From positions 158,909 to 222,908 of the forward strand of contig NZ_PXXX01000008.1 in assembly GCF_003367505.1 (NCBI RefSeq): DNA of 64,000 nt. The letters run 5' to 3'. Source of the stretch: Lysinibacillus capsici. Lineage in GTDB: Bacteria; Bacillota; Bacilli; Bacillales_A; Planococcaceae. The translations under genes were made by a program, and so were the position numbers. The notes under the pieces are model-generated. The model saw nothing but the letters and a program-made list of their open reading frames with translations. It was not told the DNA's origin and did not search any database. This document shows positions 43,294 to 53,389 of the stretch, one piece after another. Positions within the stretch are counted from its first letter, which is position 1. Each line of letters begins with the position of its first letter.

Positions 43294-43476
43294 ATGGCTA
43301 ACAAATTAGAAATCACCCTTACTAAATCTGTGATTGGTACTAAACCTGCACAACGCAAAACTGTTGAAGCTTTAGGTTTACGTAAATTACACCAAACTGT
43401 AGAGAAAGCTGATAACGCAGCTACTCGCGGTATGCTTGATAAAGTAGCTCACTTAGTTACTGTAAAAGAAATTTAA
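43294..43476 (+). CDS. rpmD: 50S ribosomal protein L30
   Basis: L30 is a small protein of the large subunit. The 60 residues include [19 protein letters not shown], typical of the bacterial family. The ATG lies behind GGGGGGAAAG, a purine-rich but slightly unusual ribosome site. Between rpsE and rplO as expected. Confidence 0.96.
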   Translation: MANKLEITLTKSVIGTKPAQRKTVEALGLRKLHQTVEKADNAATRGMLDKVAHLVTVKEI

Positions 43477-43510
43477 TTTCCAATTATTGAACAAGGAGGT
43501 GCCACCCACT

Positions 43511-43951
43511 ATGAAACTGCATGAGTTAAAACCAGCAGAAGGTTCTCGTAAGCAACGCAACCGCGTTGGTCGTGGTATCGGTTCTGGTAACGGTAAAACA
43601 GCAGGTAAAGGTCATAAAGGTCAAAACGCTCGTTCTGGTGGCGGTGTACGCCCAGGCTTTGAAGGCGGTCAGAACCCATTATTCCGTCGTTTACCAAAAC
43701 GTGGCTTTACGAACATTAACCGTAAAGAATACGCGATCGTTAACCTTGATGCTTTAAACCGTTTCGAAGACGGTGCAGAGGTAACTGCTGCATTATTACT
43801 TGAAACTGGTCTAGTGAGCAATGAAAAAGCTGGAATTAAAGTTCTAGGCAACGGAACTCTTAATAAAAAGCTTACTGTCAAAGCTCATAAATTCTCAGCT
43901 TCAGCGAAAGAAGCAATCGAGAATGCCGGCGGAACTACTGAGGTGATTTAA
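43511..43951 (+). CDS. rplO: 50S ribosomal protein L15
   Basis: L15 is a late assembly protein. The Gly-rich basic N-terminus ([20 protein letters not shown], followed by [14 protein letters not shown]) and the C-terminal [16 protein letters not shown] are present. I use ATG 43511 ([12 protein letters not shown], 146 aa) behind AAGGAGGTG; the eight-codon upstream extension is the site itself. The stop overlaps the secY ATG. Confidence 0.96.
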   Translation: MKLHELKPAEGSRKQRNRVGRGIGSGNGKTAGKGHKGQNARSGGGVRPGFEGGQNPLFRRLPKRGFTNINRKEYAIVNLDALNRFEDGAEVTAALLLETGLVSNEKAGIKVLGNGTLNKKLTVKAHKFSASAKEAIENAGGTTEVI

Positions 43952-45246
43952 TGTTTCAGACAATCTCTAACTTTATGCGTGTTCGAGATATAAGAAATAA
44001 AATCATTTTCACACTTTTAATGTTAATCGTTTTTCGTATTGGAACTTTCATTCCAGTACCTAACGTTGACGCTAATGTATTAAAGGCAACTGATGAGTTT
44101 AACCTCGTTGGTTTCCTGAATACTTTTGGCGGTGGTGCTTTAAAGAACTTCTCCATCTTTGCAATGGGGATTATGCCTTACATCACAGCCTCAATTATTG
44201 TTCAGTTATTGCAAATGGACGTAGTACCGAAGTTTGCTGAGTGGGCAAAGCAAGGTGAAGTCGGAAGACGTAAACTTGCGCAATTTACACGCTACTTTAC
44301 TATTATTCTTGCTTTTATTCAATCATTCGCGATGTCATTTGGTTTTAATAGAATGTATGGCGGGTCATTGATTAAGGAAGAAGGAGTTTTAACATATGTT
44401 ATAATCTCTATTGTATTAACAGCGGGTACAGCATTCCTAGTATGGCTTGCTGATCAAATTACTGCGCATGGCGTTGGTAATGGTATTTCTGTTGTAATCT
44501 TCGCAGGTATCGTTGCGGCATTACCTACAGGTATCAACCAAATCTATGCACAACAAATCGAGGGTGCGGGTGATAAGCTATTTATCAACCTAATTATCCT
44601 TGGTCTACTTGTTTTAATCTTGCTTGCGGTTGTTATTGGAGTTATCTACGTGCAACAAGCACTACGTAAAATTCCAATTCAATATGCAAAACGAGTTACT
44701 GGGCGAAATCAACAAACTGGTGGTCAACAAACTCATTTACCGTTAAAAGTAAATGCTGCAGGGGTTATTCCTGTAATCTTTGCTTCAGCGTTTCTGATGA
44801 CACCTCGTACGTTAGTTCCGTTCTTCGGTGAAAATAATGTTACTACTTTCATTAATAACACGTTTGATCATACAAAACCTGTTGGAATGATTATTTATGT
44901 GGCATTAATCATCGCATTCACATATTTCTATGCATTCGTACAAGTGAATCCAGAAAATGTGGCAGATAACTTGAAAAAGCAAGGTGCTTATATTCCAGGT
45001 ATTCGTCCTGGTGAAAACACTCAAACGTATTTAACAAGCGTGTTATATCGTCTGACATTTGTCGGCGCGATTTTCTTAACTGTTATTTCAGTAATGCCGG
45101 TTATATTCATAAACTTTATGAATCTACCTGCCTCAGTGCAGATCGGTGGTACTAGTATTATTATCGTAGTCGGCGTAGCGCTCGAAACGATGAAGCAGCT
45201 AGAATCTCAACTTGTTAAACGTCACTACAAAGGCTTTATGAAATAA
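43951..45246 (+). CDS. secY: Preprotein translocase subunit SecY
   Basis: SecY is the channel of the Sec translocon. Ten membrane helices can be traced in 431 residues, with the conserved GIMPYITASIIVQLLQ (plug-side helix 2) and the C5 loop region PGIRPGENTQTYL. The start overlaps rplO (TAATG), so it is translationally coupled. It lies in the spc operon; adk follows after 70 bases. Confidence 0.97.
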   Translation: MFQTISNFMRVRDIRNKIIFTLLMLIVFRIGTFIPVPNVDANVLKATDEFNLVGFLNTFGGGALKNFSIFAMGIMPYITASIIVQLLQMDVVPKFAEWAKQGEVGRRKLAQFTRYFTIILAFIQSFAMSFGFNRMYGGSLIKEEGVLTYVIISIVLTAGTAFLVWLADQITAHGVGNGISVVIFAGIVAALPTGINQIYAQQIEGAGDKLFINLIILGLLVLILLAVVIGVIYVQQALRKIPIQYAKRVTGRNQQTGGQQTHLPLKVNAAGVIPVIFASAFLMTPRTLVPFFGENNVTTFINNTFDHTKPVGMIIYVALIIAFTYFYAFVQVNPENVADNLKKQGAYIPGIRPGENTQTYLTSVLYRLTFVGAIFLTVISVMPVIFINFMNLPASVQIGGTSIIIVVGVALETMKQLESQLVKRHYKGFMK

Positions 45247-45283
45247 TGTTGGTTTTTAGGGAACGTTCCATCGTTTCCTTTAA

Positions 45284-45970
<687 letters not shown>

Positions 45971-46383
45971 TACCCGGCTCCGGGCGCAGAGTACTGCTTC
46001 CGCGGGAGGCATGCGGGAGCAACAACGAAACATAATTTTTTTGAGAGTTGCAAAAGCATATTGTGCCCGGTATATATTTCTTCTTAAAAGTGCAACATAC
46101 CTTTTGGAGGAGTATAATGGGTTTCGTGGAAGCATCTGTGTAACGGGTATGAATATCTCATCCAAGACATTCCGGTATTCGTGTAAACATGGGAGATTCA
46201 GTGCCCTTACTGGTTCTGTATATTCCGTGGATTGTGTGAAGCGAAACCAGACGAGCGTCTTTCAAACATCTCTCATACAATCCAAACATATGTTGAAACG
46301 AGGTTGCTTCTAAAGTTGCAGCAGATATCCGTTTGATGTAACGATGAGAACTTTAATTTGCATATAGAGAGGAGACAGAGTAG
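45971..46383. other. adk-infA intergenic region
   Basis: This 413-base stretch holds the map relic. Its first 50 bases (about 45971-46020) are unusually GC-rich for this chromosome (CCCGGCTCCGGG, CCGCGGGAGG, CATGCGGG). The KOW-domain gene that follows map in Bacillus is also missing. A GGAGG plus ATG at 46106-46120 opens only an eight-codon frame inside the relic. The open frames on both strands here do not resemble any protein and are taken as chance. Confidence 0.7.
46011..46300 (+). pseudogene. map: Decayed methionine aminopeptidase (map) remnant
   Basis: The place between adk and infA where map normally lies holds collinear fragments of type I methionine aminopeptidase in different frames. 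MRE..R at 46011; ELQKHIVPGI at 46045-46074; ATYLLEEYNGFRGSICV at 46092-46142, matching the family ATPSF-GYNGFPGSICVS; EYLIQDIPV at 46151-46177, matching EELVHGIPG; and EAKPDERLSNISHTIQTYVE at 46238-46297, matching EAKPGARLTDISHAIQRYVE. Block spacings show internal deletions of about 30 and 100 bases plus single-base shifts, and stops lie between blocks. The metal-binding C-terminal half is gone. A working map must lie elsewhere, since the activity is essential. Confidence 0.85.
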
Positions 46384-46602
46384 ATGGCGAAAGATGATGT
46401 AATTGAAGTCGAAGGGACAGTTGTTGAGACTTTGCCAAACGCGATGTTTAAGGTAGAATTAGAAAATGGACATGTGATTCTAGCACACGTATCTGGTAAG
46501 ATTCGTATGCACTTTATCCGTATTCTACCTGGAGATAAGGTTACTATTGAGTTATCTCCTTATGATTTAACTCGCGGTCGTATCACATACCGTTTTAAAT
46601 AA
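46384..46602 (+). CDS. infA: Translation initiation factor IF-1
   Basis: IF-1 occupies the A site during initiation. The 72-residue S1-like OB-fold protein starts [22 protein letters not shown] and contains [19 protein letters not shown]. The ribosome site GAGAGGAGA lies about ten bases upstream. It is followed by rpmJ, as in Bacillus. Confidence 0.97.
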   Translation: MAKDDVIEVEGTVVETLPNAMFKVELENGHVILAHVSGKIRMHFIRILPGDKVTIELSPYDLTRGRITYRFK

Positions 46603-46639
46603 TCTTTTGCGCTCCGGACTACTAAGGAGGTTAGGTTAG

Positions 46640-46753
<114 letters not shown>

Positions 46754-46777
46754 TTCTAAAGGAGGTGCACAACGTAC

Positions 46778-47143
46778 ATGGCACGTATTGCTGGTGTTGA
46801 TATTCCTCGCGACAAACGCGTGGTAATTTCATTAACGTACATTTTCGGTATTGGTAAAACTACAGCTCAGAAAGTACTAGCTGATGCAGGTATTTCAGAA
46901 GATACACGCGTACGCGACTTAACTGAAGATGAGTTAAACAAAATCCGTGAACAATTAGATTCATACAAACTTGAAGGTGACTTACGTCGCGAAACTTCAT
47001 TAAATATTAAACGTCTGATGGAAATCGGTTCATTCCGTGGTATCCGTCACCGTCGTGGCTTACCTGTTCGTGGTCAAAATACGAAGAACAATGCGCGTAC
47101 GCGTAAAGGTCCTCGTAAAACAGTTGCGAACAAGAAAAAATAA
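46778..47143 (+). CDS. rpsM: 30S ribosomal protein S13
   Basis: S13 contacts the P-site tRNA and the large subunit. The helix-two-turn-helix segment ([21 protein letters not shown]) and the C-terminal basic tail ([21 protein letters not shown]) are present. Length 121 aa. The ATG lies behind AAAGGAGGTG. rpsK follows after 25 bases. Confidence 0.97.
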   Translation: MARIAGVDIPRDKRVVISLTYIFGIGKTTAQKVLADAGISEDTRVRDLTEDELNKIREQLDSYKLEGDLRRETSLNIKRLMEIGSFRGIRHRRGLPVRGQNTKNNARTRKGPRKTVANKKK

Positions 47144-47150
47144 TTGGTAA

Positions 47151-47558
<408 letters not shown>

Positions 47559-47566
47559 TGGGTGCG

Positions 47567-47597
47567 TCTCATATTGTATGAGAACATCATTTTTTGT
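47567..47597 (+). terminator. Weak hairpin between rpsK and rpoA
   Basis: TCTCAT (47567-47572) pairs with ATGAGA (47578-47583); a T-run follows at 47590-47595 after six bases. The stem is AT-rich and short, so at most partial termination is expected. The 139-base gap shows no clear promoter. Confidence 0.35.
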
Positions 47598-47697
47598 ACA
47601 GACTGTCTTGTGCAGATAATAAACGATACGTCATTGACGATCGAATCTATGATGGAAAGAACCTATACATTCGATGTTTTGAAGGAGGGTAAATAAA

Positions 47698-48642
47698 ATG
47701 ATCGAAATTGAAAAACCAAAGATTGAAACGGTGGAGATCAGCGAAGATTCCAAATATGGAAAGTTTGTTGTAGAACCGCTTGAACGCGGATATGGAAACA
47801 CTTTGGGTAATTCTTTACGTCGTATCCTTCTGTCTTCATTACCAGGAGCTGCTGTCACTTCAATTCAAATTGATGGTGTTCTTCACGAATTCTCAACTGT
47901 AGAAGGCGTAGTAGAAGATGTAGCTTCAATCATTTTGAACGTGAAAAAACTAGCTCTTAAAATCTACTCTGACGAAGAAAAAGTTATTGAGATTGATGTT
48001 AAAGGCGATGGTACAGTTACGGCTGCTGACATTACACATGACAGTGACGTAGAAATTTTAAACCCAGATCTATATATTGCAACAATCGCTAAAAACGGTC
48101 ATTTACGTATGCGTATGTATGCACAACGCGGCCGTGGTTACACTCCTGCTGATCAAAACAAACGTGAGGATCTTCCTATCGGCGTGATCCCGATCGACTC
48201 TATTTACACTCCAGTATCACGCGTCAATTTCCAAGTGGAAAATACTCGTGTTGGTCAGTCTTCTGACTACGACAAACTTTCTCTTGATGTGTGGACAGAT
48301 GGCAGCATCGGTCCGAAAGAGGCGATTTCGCTCGGAGCAAAAATTTTAACCGAGCATCTTAACATCTTCGTTGGCATGACAGATGAGGCACAAACTGCTG
48401 AAATCATGGTCGAAAAAGAAGAAGATCAAAAAGAAAAAGTTTTAGAGATGACTATCGAAGAGCTTGATCTTTCTGTTCGTTCTTATAACTGTTTAAAACG
48501 CGCTGGTATTAATACAGTACTAGAACTTGCGAATAAATCAGAAGACGACATGATGAAAGTTCGTAACCTTGGACGCAAGTCATTAGAAGAAGTAAAAGCG
48601 AAGTTAGAAGAGCTTGGTTTAGGATTACGCAAAGAAGACTAA
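47698..48642 (+). CDS. rpoA: DNA-directed RNA polymerase subunit alpha
   Basis: Alpha dimerises to nucleate RNA polymerase assembly. The N-terminal domain with [20 protein letters not shown] and the C-terminal domain ([23 protein letters not shown]...[14 protein letters not shown]) that contacts UP elements and activators are both complete. Length 314 aa, as in B. subtilis. The ATG lies behind GAAGGAGGG. Confidence 0.98.
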   Translation: MIEIEKPKIETVEISEDSKYGKFVVEPLERGYGNTLGNSLRRILLSSLPGAAVTSIQIDGVLHEFSTVEGVVEDVASIILNVKKLALKIYSDEEKVIEIDVKGDGTVTAADITHDSDVEILNPDLYIATIAKNGHLRMRMYAQRGRGYTPADQNKREDLPIGVIPIDSIYTPVSRVNFQVENTRVGQSSDYDKLSLDVWTDGSIGPKEAISLGAKILTEHLNIFVGMTDEAQTAEIMVEKEEDQKEKVLEMTIEELDLSVRSYNCLKRAGINTVLELANKSEDDMMKVRNLGRKSLEEVKAKLEELGLGLRKED

Positions 48643-48699
48643 GCGATTTAAACACAACTAACAAGATCAGATTTTTTTCTATAAAGGAGGGAAACATCC

Positions 48700-49080
48700 A
48701 TGGGTTACAGAAAACTTGGTCGTACAAGTTCTCAACGTAAAGCGATGTTACGTGACTTAGCTACTGATTTAATCATCAACGAGCGTATCGAAACTACTGA
48801 GGCTCGCGCTAAAGAAGTACGTAAAGCTGTTGAAAAAATGATTACTTTAGGTAAACGCGGAGATTTACATGCACGCCGTCAAGCTGCTGCATTTATCCGT
48901 CGTGAACTAGTAACAACGACTGATGCAGAAGGTAACGAATCAACATCATTTGCACTTCAAAAGTTATTTGATGATGTTGCACCACGTTATGCTGAGCGTC
49001 AAGGTGGTTACACTCGTATTCTTAAAGTAGGTCCTCGTCGTGGCGACGGTGCACCTGTTGTTGTGATTGAACTAGTTTAA
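48700..49080 (+). CDS. rplQ: 50S ribosomal protein L17
   Basis: L17 lies near the tunnel exit. The N-terminus [24 protein letters not shown] and the ending [16 protein letters not shown] are typical. Length 126 aa, between the shorter Gram-positive and longer forms. The ATG lies behind AAAGGAGGG. The alpha operon ends with the terminator just downstream. Confidence 0.97.
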   Translation: MGYRKLGRTSSQRKAMLRDLATDLIINERIETTEARAKEVRKAVEKMITLGKRGDLHARRQAAAFIRRELVTTTDAEGNESTSFALQKLFDDVAPRYAERQGGYTRILKVGPRRGDGAPVVVIELV

Positions 49081-49102
49081 TCATAAGAGAAAACTTGTGG
49101 TG

Positions 49103-49134
49103 AAGAGGGTGGGAATCACCACCCTCTTTCTTTA
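49103..49134 (+). terminator. Terminator after rplQ
   Basis: AAGAGGGTG (49103-49111) pairs with CACCCTCTT (49120-49128), then TTCTTTAT. It closes the long ribosomal block. Confidence 0.8.
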
Positions 49135-49160
49135 TAAATGATTTATACGACAAATAATTA

Positions 49161-49311
49161 AGCTGAGCGTTATGATGAGCGGACACTTATTAGTGTGGCG
49201 TCTCGTTTAGCTCTCCGCACCTCATTCAGGAGAAATAAGGGCTTGAGCACCCATATTTCTTGTAAATGTAACGACTAGCGCATTTCTATCGAATGAGGTG
49301 CGCGCTTTTTT
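49161..49311 (+). ncRNA. Candidate structured RNA with terminal terminator
   Basis: Nested inverted repeats fill this segment. AGCTGAGCG (49161-49169) pairs, with wobbles, with CGTTTAGCT (49204-49212), enclosing ACACT-TATT-AGTGT (49183-49196). GCACCTCATTC (49217-49227) pairs perfectly with GAATGAGGTGC (49291-49301), enclosing AGAAATA-GGG ... CCC-TATTTCT (about 49230-49260). A competing stem, AGCGC (49277-49281) with GCGCT (49302-49306), runs into six T. The layout suggests a small RNA or an attenuating leader. I do not recognise its family. Confidence 0.5.
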
Positions 49312-49324
49312 ATTAGATTAGATG

Positions 49325-49348
49325 GCGCCAATTTGTGGTGCTTTTTTT
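49325..49348 (+). terminator. Second terminator-like hairpin before ecfA1
   Basis: GCGCCA (49325-49330) pairs with TGGTGC (49336-49341) through one wobble, followed by seven T. It stands 14 bases after the previous T-run. Confidence 0.65.
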
Positions 49349-49506
49349 AATATATGGGTGTTATTTTGTTATTTATTAAACCAATATCAATTTGAGTTGT
49401 TATTGTAGTATTTTTCTTTTATCGACATACGGATTGTAGTAGAATTCATACATAAAAAAGTGTAAGTTAATTAGTAGAGCTGAGCGTAGGGAGAGGAGTT
49501 CTAGAT

Positions 49507-50352
49507 ATGCCTGAAATTTTATCTTTAAATAATGTAACTTTTTCATATACACCAGAAAATCCAAATAGTCGTAATGCTGTTGAAAATGTTAGCTTTGCTG
49601 TGGAAGAAGGTGAGTGGATTGCTATAGTAGGACATAATGGTTCTGGTAAGTCCACTATTGCCAAGCTGATGAATGGTTTATTGTTTCCTCAACAGGGAGA
49701 TGTACGAATTTTGCGAGAACCCTTGAATGAAGAAAATCTTTGGGAATCTCGCTCTTTAATGGGAATGGTCTTTCAAAACCCTGACAATCAATTCGTTGGA
49801 GCAACGGTACAGGATGATGTAGCATTTGCCTTGGAAAACAACGGTATCCCCTTTGAAGAAATGGTAAAACGTGTACATGCGGCACTCGAACAGGTAAAAA
49901 TGAGTCAGTTTTTAGACCATGAGCCACATCATTTATCTGGTGGACAAAAACAGCGTGTAGCCATTGCTGGGGCACTTGCATTAAAGCCGAAGCTTTTAAT
50001 TTTAGATGAGGCTACATCCATGTTAGATCCTCAGGGGCGTGCAGAGGTGTTACAAACGGTTCAAACATTACGTGCAGAAACAGGATTAACAGTTTTATCT
50101 ATTACCCATGATTTAGAAGAGGCAATGTTAGCGGATCGTGTTCTTTTTATGAATGATGGTAAGAAATTTGCAGAAGGTACACCTGCTGAAATCTTTGCAC
50201 TTGGGGACAAGCTAGTTGAATTTGGACTAGATTTGCCATTTGCCTTGAAGTTATCAAAGCTATTGCAAAAGGAAGGTGTTCCATTAATGGGGCAACATAT
50301 GACAGAAGAAGAGTTGGTGAATGATTTATGGACATCAAACTTCAACAAGTAA
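49507..50352 (+). CDS. ecfA1: ECF transporter ATPase EcfA1
   Basis: EcfA1 is one of two ATPases of the shared energy-coupling module that drives uptake of vitamins and other micronutrients through exchangeable S components. Walker A GHNGSGKST, Q-loop FQNPDNQFVG, signature LSGGQKQR and Walker B LLILDEATSMLD are intact. Length 281 aa. It overlaps ecfA2 by 25 bases. The position after rplQ is conserved in Firmicutes. No S component is encoded nearby, which fits a group II module used by many S proteins. Confidence 0.95.
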   Translation: MPEILSLNNVTFSYTPENPNSRNAVENVSFAVEEGEWIAIVGHNGSGKSTIAKLMNGLLFPQQGDVRILREPLNEENLWESRSLMGMVFQNPDNQFVGATVQDDVAFALENNGIPFEEMVKRVHAALEQVKMSQFLDHEPHHLSGGQKQRVAIAGALALKPKLLILDEATSMLDPQGRAEVLQTVQTLRAETGLTVLSITHDLEEAMLADRVLFMNDGKKFAEGTPAEIFALGDKLVEFGLDLPFALKLSKLLQKEGVPLMGQHMTEEELVNDLWTSNFNK

Positions 50353-51200
50353 GCTATGCCTATGCACAAGGAACGCCCTTTGAAAAACGGGCATTATTCG
50401 ATGTGGATTTTGACATTCCATCTCATACTTATCAAGCGATAATTGGCCATACCGGTTCTGGGAAATCAACGATTTTGCAGCATTTTAACGCACTTCTAAG
50501 ACCTACTTCAGGAGAAGTACATATAGGGGATCGTCTTATTGTAGCTGGGAAAAAAGCAAAGGATTTAAAAGCTGTAAGACAAAAGGTCGGCATTGTCTTT
50601 CAATTTCCAGAGCATCAACTATTTGAAGAGACCGTGTTGAAGGACATTATGTTTGGCCCAATGAACTTTGGTATATCAGAGGAGGAGGCTGAAGCTCGTG
50701 CAAGAGAACTTGTCAGCTTAGTCGGTTTGCCAGATAACGTTTTGGATAAATCACCGTTTGATTTATCAGGTGGTCAAATGCGTCGAGTAGCGATTGCAGG
50801 CGTTTTGGCGATGGACCCTGAGGTTATTGTCTTAGATGAACCAACAGCAGGTCTTGATCCACGTGGTCAAAAGGAAATTATGGATATGTTTTATCAGCTC
50901 CATCAAGAACGTCATCTCACAACCATTCTAGTAACCCATAGTATGGAGGATGCAGCTCGATATGCAGATAATATTGTGATTATGCATGAAGGGAAGAATG
51001 TCTTAAATGGATCACCACGAGTTATTTTTAAAGATGTTGCAACATTAAAGGAATTCCGTTTAGAGCCACCACGTATTGTCCGCTTTCAGCAAAAGATTGA
51101 GCACATGATGGGGCATTCCTTGTCTAAGGTTTGCTTAACAGAGGAAGAGCTTGCTACTGAAATTGCTCAAGCCCTTAGAGAGGAGCGTGCAGAGTCATGA
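50328..51200 (+). CDS. ecfA2: ECF transporter ATPase EcfA2
   Basis: This is the second ATPase of the energy-coupling module. Walker A GHTGSGKST, Q-loop FQFPEHQLFEETV, signature LSGGQMRRVAIAG and Walker B VIVLDEPTAGLD are present. The Gln-to-Met variation in the signature loop (GGQMRR) is usual for EcfA2. Length 290 aa. The start lies inside the end of ecfA1 and the stop overlaps ecfT (ATGA), so all three are translationally coupled. Confidence 0.95.
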   Translation: MDIKLQQVSYAYAQGTPFEKRALFDVDFDIPSHTYQAIIGHTGSGKSTILQHFNALLRPTSGEVHIGDRLIVAGKKAKDLKAVRQKVGIVFQFPEHQLFEETVLKDIMFGPMNFGISEEEAEARARELVSLVGLPDNVLDKSPFDLSGGQMRRVAIAGVLAMDPEVIVLDEPTAGLDPRGQKEIMDMFYQLHQERHLTTILVTHSMEDAARYADNIVIMHEGKNVLNGSPRVIFKDVATLKEFRLEPPRIVRFQQKIEHMMGHSLSKVCLTEEELATEIAQALREERAES

Positions 51201-51994
51201 TGGAAAAAATGATCTTTGGTCGCTTCTTACCTGGTGATTCACCTGTACACAAACTTGATCCACGGTCAAAGCTGATCTTTGTGTTCGCCTTTATTATTAT
51301 TGTGTTTTTAGCCAATAATACCGTGACATATGCTATGTTACTCGCATTCACGCTACTGATTGTATTAGTATCGCGCATTCGTCTATACTTTTTAATAAAT
51401 GGACTCAAACCAGTACTCTTTTTGATGGCCTTCACATTCCTTCTCCATATTTTCATGACGAAGGAAGGCGTCCCTGTGTTTGAATCAAAATTCATTACGA
51501 TTTATGACGAAGGGATTAGGCGGGGAATATTTATCTCAATTCGTTTTCTAGTATTAGTATTTATGACGTCAATCTTAACGTTAACTACATCACCGATTTC
51601 CATTACAGATGGTATCGAGGTTCTACTGAATCCCTTAAAAGCAATAAAAGTACCCGTACATGAATTGGCTTTAATGATGTCCATCTCATTACGCTTTATT
51701 CCAACCTTAATGGATGAGACGGATAAAATTATGAAGGCACAAATGGCAAGAGGCTCTGATTTATCATCTGGGCCAATTAAGGACCGTATAAAGGCAGTAG
51801 TACCATTGCTTGTGCCTCTCTTTGTCAGTGCATTTAAACGGGCTGAGGATTTAGCAACAGCGATGGAAGTAAGAGGCTATCGTGGTGGTGAAGGACGCAC
51901 TAGGTACCGTAGGTTAAAATGGGATATGGGGGACACATTTGCGATTGTGTTATTAGTAGCAATAGGCGTATTGCTATTCTTCTATAGAAGTTAA
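51197..51994 (+). CDS. ecfT: ECF transporter transmembrane protein EcfT
   Basis: EcfT couples the two ATPases to the S component in the membrane. About five membrane helices are visible, and the cytoplasmic coupling motifs ARG occur as AQMARGSDL and AMEVRGYRGG. Length 265 aa. ATG 51197 overlaps the ecfA2 stop. truA follows 13 bases after its stop. Confidence 0.94.
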   Translation: MMEKMIFGRFLPGDSPVHKLDPRSKLIFVFAFIIIVFLANNTVTYAMLLAFTLLIVLVSRIRLYFLINGLKPVLFLMAFTFLLHIFMTKEGVPVFESKFITIYDEGIRRGIFISIRFLVLVFMTSILTLTTSPISITDGIEVLLNPLKAIKVPVHELALMMSISLRFIPTLMDETDKIMKAQMARGSDLSSGPIKDRIKAVVPLLVPLFVSAFKRAEDLATAMEVRGYRGGEGRTRYRRLKWDMGDTFAIVLLVAIGVLLFFYRS

Positions 51995-52007
51995 AGGAGT
52001 AGGCTAT

Positions 52008-52748
52008 ATGCGACGATTAAAAGTAATTATAAGCTATGATGGCACACTTTTTTCGGGCTATCAGGTGCAGCCAGGTGAACGCACAGTGCAGGCTGAGCTT
52101 GAGCGTGTTCTAGCTATTATGCATAAGGGAGAACAGGTTAAGGTAACCGCAAGTGGTCGTACAGATGCTAAAGTACATGCGACAGGGCAAACATTGCATT
52201 TCGACACACCACTTGCCATTCCAGCAGAAAAATATAGTAAGGCTTTGAATGTGCAACTGCCAAGAGATATTCGTGTATTATCGGTTGAGGAAGTGGCACA
52301 TGACTTTCATGCGCGTTACGATGTGGCTGGAAAAAGATATCGCTATATTTGGTCTTGTGAGCCTATCCAAAGTCCATTCCGCAGATATTATACTGTGGAG
52401 ACCAATGGGGTCAAACCTAACGTAGAGGCGATGCAAGAGGCAGCTAAGGCTATTATTGGTACACATGACTTTTCTTGTTTTTGCGCTGCGAATACAAGCG
52501 TGAAAGATAAAGTACGCACAGTAACATTGTTACAATTTGAATGGCATGGTGAAGAGCTACATATGGTGATTGAAGGGAATGGCTTCTTATATAATATGGT
52601 ACGTATTATTGCAGGTACTCTTTGGGAGGTTGGGATAGGTCGACGTAAGATTGACAATGTGTCCTATGTAGTTGCTTCAGGTAATCGTGATAAGGCAGGA
52701 AAAACCGCTCCACCACAAGGGCTATACTTAGAAAAAGTGTTCTATTAG
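52008..52748 (+). CDS. truA: tRNA pseudouridine(38-40) synthase
   Basis: TruA makes pseudouridine at positions 38-40 of the tRNA anticodon arm. The catalytic Asp is D53 in SGRTDAKVHA. Further conserved segments are FHARYDVAGKRYRY and the C-terminal GFLYNMVRIIAGTL. Length 246 aa. The ATG lies behind AAAGGAGTAGG. It is cotranscribed with the ecf genes; a new promoter and leader follow for rplM. Confidence 0.96.
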   Translation: MRRLKVIISYDGTLFSGYQVQPGERTVQAELERVLAIMHKGEQVKVTASGRTDAKVHATGQTLHFDTPLAIPAEKYSKALNVQLPRDIRVLSVEEVAHDFHARYDVAGKRYRYIWSCEPIQSPFRRYYTVETNGVKPNVEAMQEAAKAIIGTHDFSCFCAANTSVKDKVRTVTLLQFEWHGEELHMVIEGNGFLYNMVRIIAGTLWEVGIGRRKIDNVSYVVASGNRDKAGKTAPPQGLYLEKVFY

Positions 52749-52797
52749 TGGCGTTCTATAATTCTGAACAACTTCACCAGGTGTTTAATGAAATTGC

Positions 52798-52826
52798 TTG
52801 ACTTTAAAAGTCATTCATTATATGAT
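52798..52826 (+). promoter_or_regulatory. Promoter of rplM-rpsI
   Basis: TTGACT (52798-52803) and TATGAT (52821-52826) with a 17-base spacer. Confidence 0.8.
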
Positions 52827-52832
52827 AACAGA

Positions 52833-52915
52833 TGGTATTTTCATTACCACCACAAATAAGCCCCGAAACTTATAGTGTAGTCTAATGAAAAATAACGGTA
52901 ATCGAATCGATTAGG
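52833..52915 (+). ncRNA. L13 ribosomal protein leader
   Basis: An outer stem joins ATTACC (52843-52848) with GGTAAT (52897-52902). Inside it ATAAG (52856-52860) pairs with CTTAT (52869-52873), extended by ACA/TGT-like pairs. Position directly ahead of rplM and the overall shape fit the L13 leader of Bacilli, which is thought to sense L13. Family assignment is from memory. Confidence 0.6.
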
Positions 52916-52926
52916 AGGATATATAC

Positions 52927-53364
52927 ATGCGTACAACATTCATGGCTAAAGGTCACGAAGTAGACCGTAAATGGTTAGTAGTTGATGCAGAAGGCCAAAC
53001 TCTTGGACGTTTAGCTTCTGAAGTAGCTGCAATCTTACGTGGTAAACATAAACCAACATTCACACCAAACGTTGACACAGGTGATCACGTAATCATCATC
53101 AACGCTGACAAAATCCATTTAACTGGTAACAAATTAGAGGGTAAATTATACCGTCACCACACTCAATTTGCGGGTGGTTTAAAAACACGTACTGCTGGTG
53201 AAATGCTAGATAAGTACCCAACAAGAATGATCGAATTAGCAGTTAAAGGAATGCTTCCTAAAAACTCTTTAGGTCGCAAAATGTTCACTAAACTTAATGT
53301 TTACACTGGAACAGAGCATCCACATGCTGCACAAAAACCAGAAGCATACGAGCTTCGCGGATAA
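52927..53364 (+). CDS. rplM: 50S ribosomal protein L13
   Basis: L13 is an early assembly protein of the large subunit. The segment [21 protein letters not shown] and the signature [13 protein letters not shown] are present. Length 145 aa, the same as B. subtilis, with the same MRTT start. The ATG lies behind TAGGAGGAT. rpsI follows after 25 bases. Confidence 0.97.
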   Translation: MRTTFMAKGHEVDRKWLVVDAEGQTLGRLASEVAAILRGKHKPTFTPNVDTGDHVIIINADKIHLTGNKLEGKLYRHHTQFAGGLKTRTAGEMLDKYPTRMIELAVKGMLPKNSLGRKMFTKLNVYTGTEHPHAAQKPEAYELRG

Positions 53365-53389
53365 TATAAATTAAGAGGAGGATATTACT

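Larger units (their letters stand above)
49135..49506. other. rplQ-ecfA1 intergenic region
   Basis: With the rplQ terminator this is 426 bases without a gene. The first half (49161-49311) is a dense set of inverted repeats ending in a T-run, listed separately. A second terminator-like hairpin lies at 49325-49348. From 49350 to 49490 the sequence is AT-rich; TCGACA (49422-49427) and TAGAAT (49440-49445) resemble promoter hexamers but their spacing (12) is too short. The ecfA1 ribosome site is GGAGAGGAG. Confidence 0.6.

Noticed and set aside
46106..46144. Ribosome site with an eight-codon frame at 46118
   Set aside because: GGAGG here belongs to the decayed map coding sequence (the LEEYNGF block), so the match to a ribosome site is chance.
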